Source: Caulobacter hibisci
GTDB lineage: Bacteria > Pseudomonadota > Alphaproteobacteria > Caulobacterales > Caulobacteraceae
Direction of reading: 5' to 3'
NCBI RefSeq assembly: GCF_016135805.1
Contig: NZ_JADWOX010000002.1
Location: 372,001 to 436,000, forward strand
Length of the DNA: 64,000 nt
Part shown: positions 63,950 through 64,000 of the stretch, piece by piece
Layout of the letters: every line of letters begins with the position of its first letter
Position numbering within the stretch: position 1 is the stretch's first letter
Made by a program: the position numbers and the translations under genes
Notes under the pieces: generated by a model
What the model was told of the DNA's origin: nothing
What the model saw: the letters and a program-made list of their open reading frames with translations, nothing else
The model's database searches: none

Positions 63950-64000
63950 GAATCCGCGTGAGGTCGAGTACCGTCTGTTCGGACAGGTGACTCGGGCCCT
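63909..64000 (+). CDS. flaF: Flagellar biosynthesis regulator FlaF (3' end beyond window)
   Basis: ATG at 63909 opens a frame within the last 41 bp of flbT: MSLRAYQQAATRTENPREVE, the N terminus of FlaF. FlaF promotes flagellin synthesis and secretion, opposing FlbT. The gene runs off the right edge, and flagellin genes would be expected beyond it. Confidence 0.92.
   Translation, partial: MSLRAYQQAATRTENPREVEYRLFGQVTRA

Overview
The window is high-GC, densely packed DNA that looks like a Caulobacter or close relative (Alphaproteobacteria, Caulobacterales). The strongest taxonomic cue is the right end, where flmG (flagellin glycosyltransferase) diverges from flbT-flaF. A glyQ-glyS pair, a glnK-amtB operon, an alphaproteobacterial NAD regulator (NadQ-like) and families of short palindromic repeats in the intergenic gaps fit the same assignment. 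This rests on reading the sequence; no database was searched.

Layout. About 0.6-26.3 kb is an accessory catabolic region. It holds two flavin monooxygenases, an isocitrate-lyase/PEP-mutase family lyase, a PuuE-like deacetylase/amidohydrolase, an Asp/Glu-racemase superfamily enzyme, an isochorismatase-fold amidase, two CaiB/BaiF CoA-transferase genes (one a double-domain fusion), two SDRs, an acyl-CoA dehydrogenase, a thiolase-like/crotonase fusion, a hydrolase/dehydrogenase fusion, a GST, an MFS transporter and an amine oxidase. Together they suggest hydroxylation, C-N bond hydrolysis and CoA-dependent beta-oxidation-like breakdown of an unidentified cyclic, possibly N-containing, substrate. 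No ring-cleavage dioxygenase is visible.

About 26.4-42.2 kb is mixed housekeeping: RNA methyltransferase, radical SAM protein, ClC channel, lytic transglycosylase, a uracil-DNA glycosylase, ETF-ubiquinone oxidoreductase, a TPR lipoprotein and ispE. ETF-QO and the acyl-CoA dehydrogenase are logical partners.

42.25-43.53 kb is an IS110-family element inserted inside a palindromic repeat. Its 5' non-coding end contains four short segments matching the left target, right target, left donor and right donor in the order and polarity expected for a bridge RNA. This is the most interesting item in the window.

43.6-64 kb holds a periplasmic cyclophilin, glnK-amtB, a fasciclin protein, glyQS (glyS carries an internal stretch of atypical codon use), the NadQ-like regulator with an HD hydrolase, a universal-stress gene behind a perfect FNR/FixK box, a TonB-dependent receptor, two exported proteins, a MoxR ATPase, two small acidic proteins (one of 47 aa), and the flagellin-modification/regulation genes. 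Gaps between genes are short and many hold palindromic repeats, two of which carry their own rho-independent terminator.
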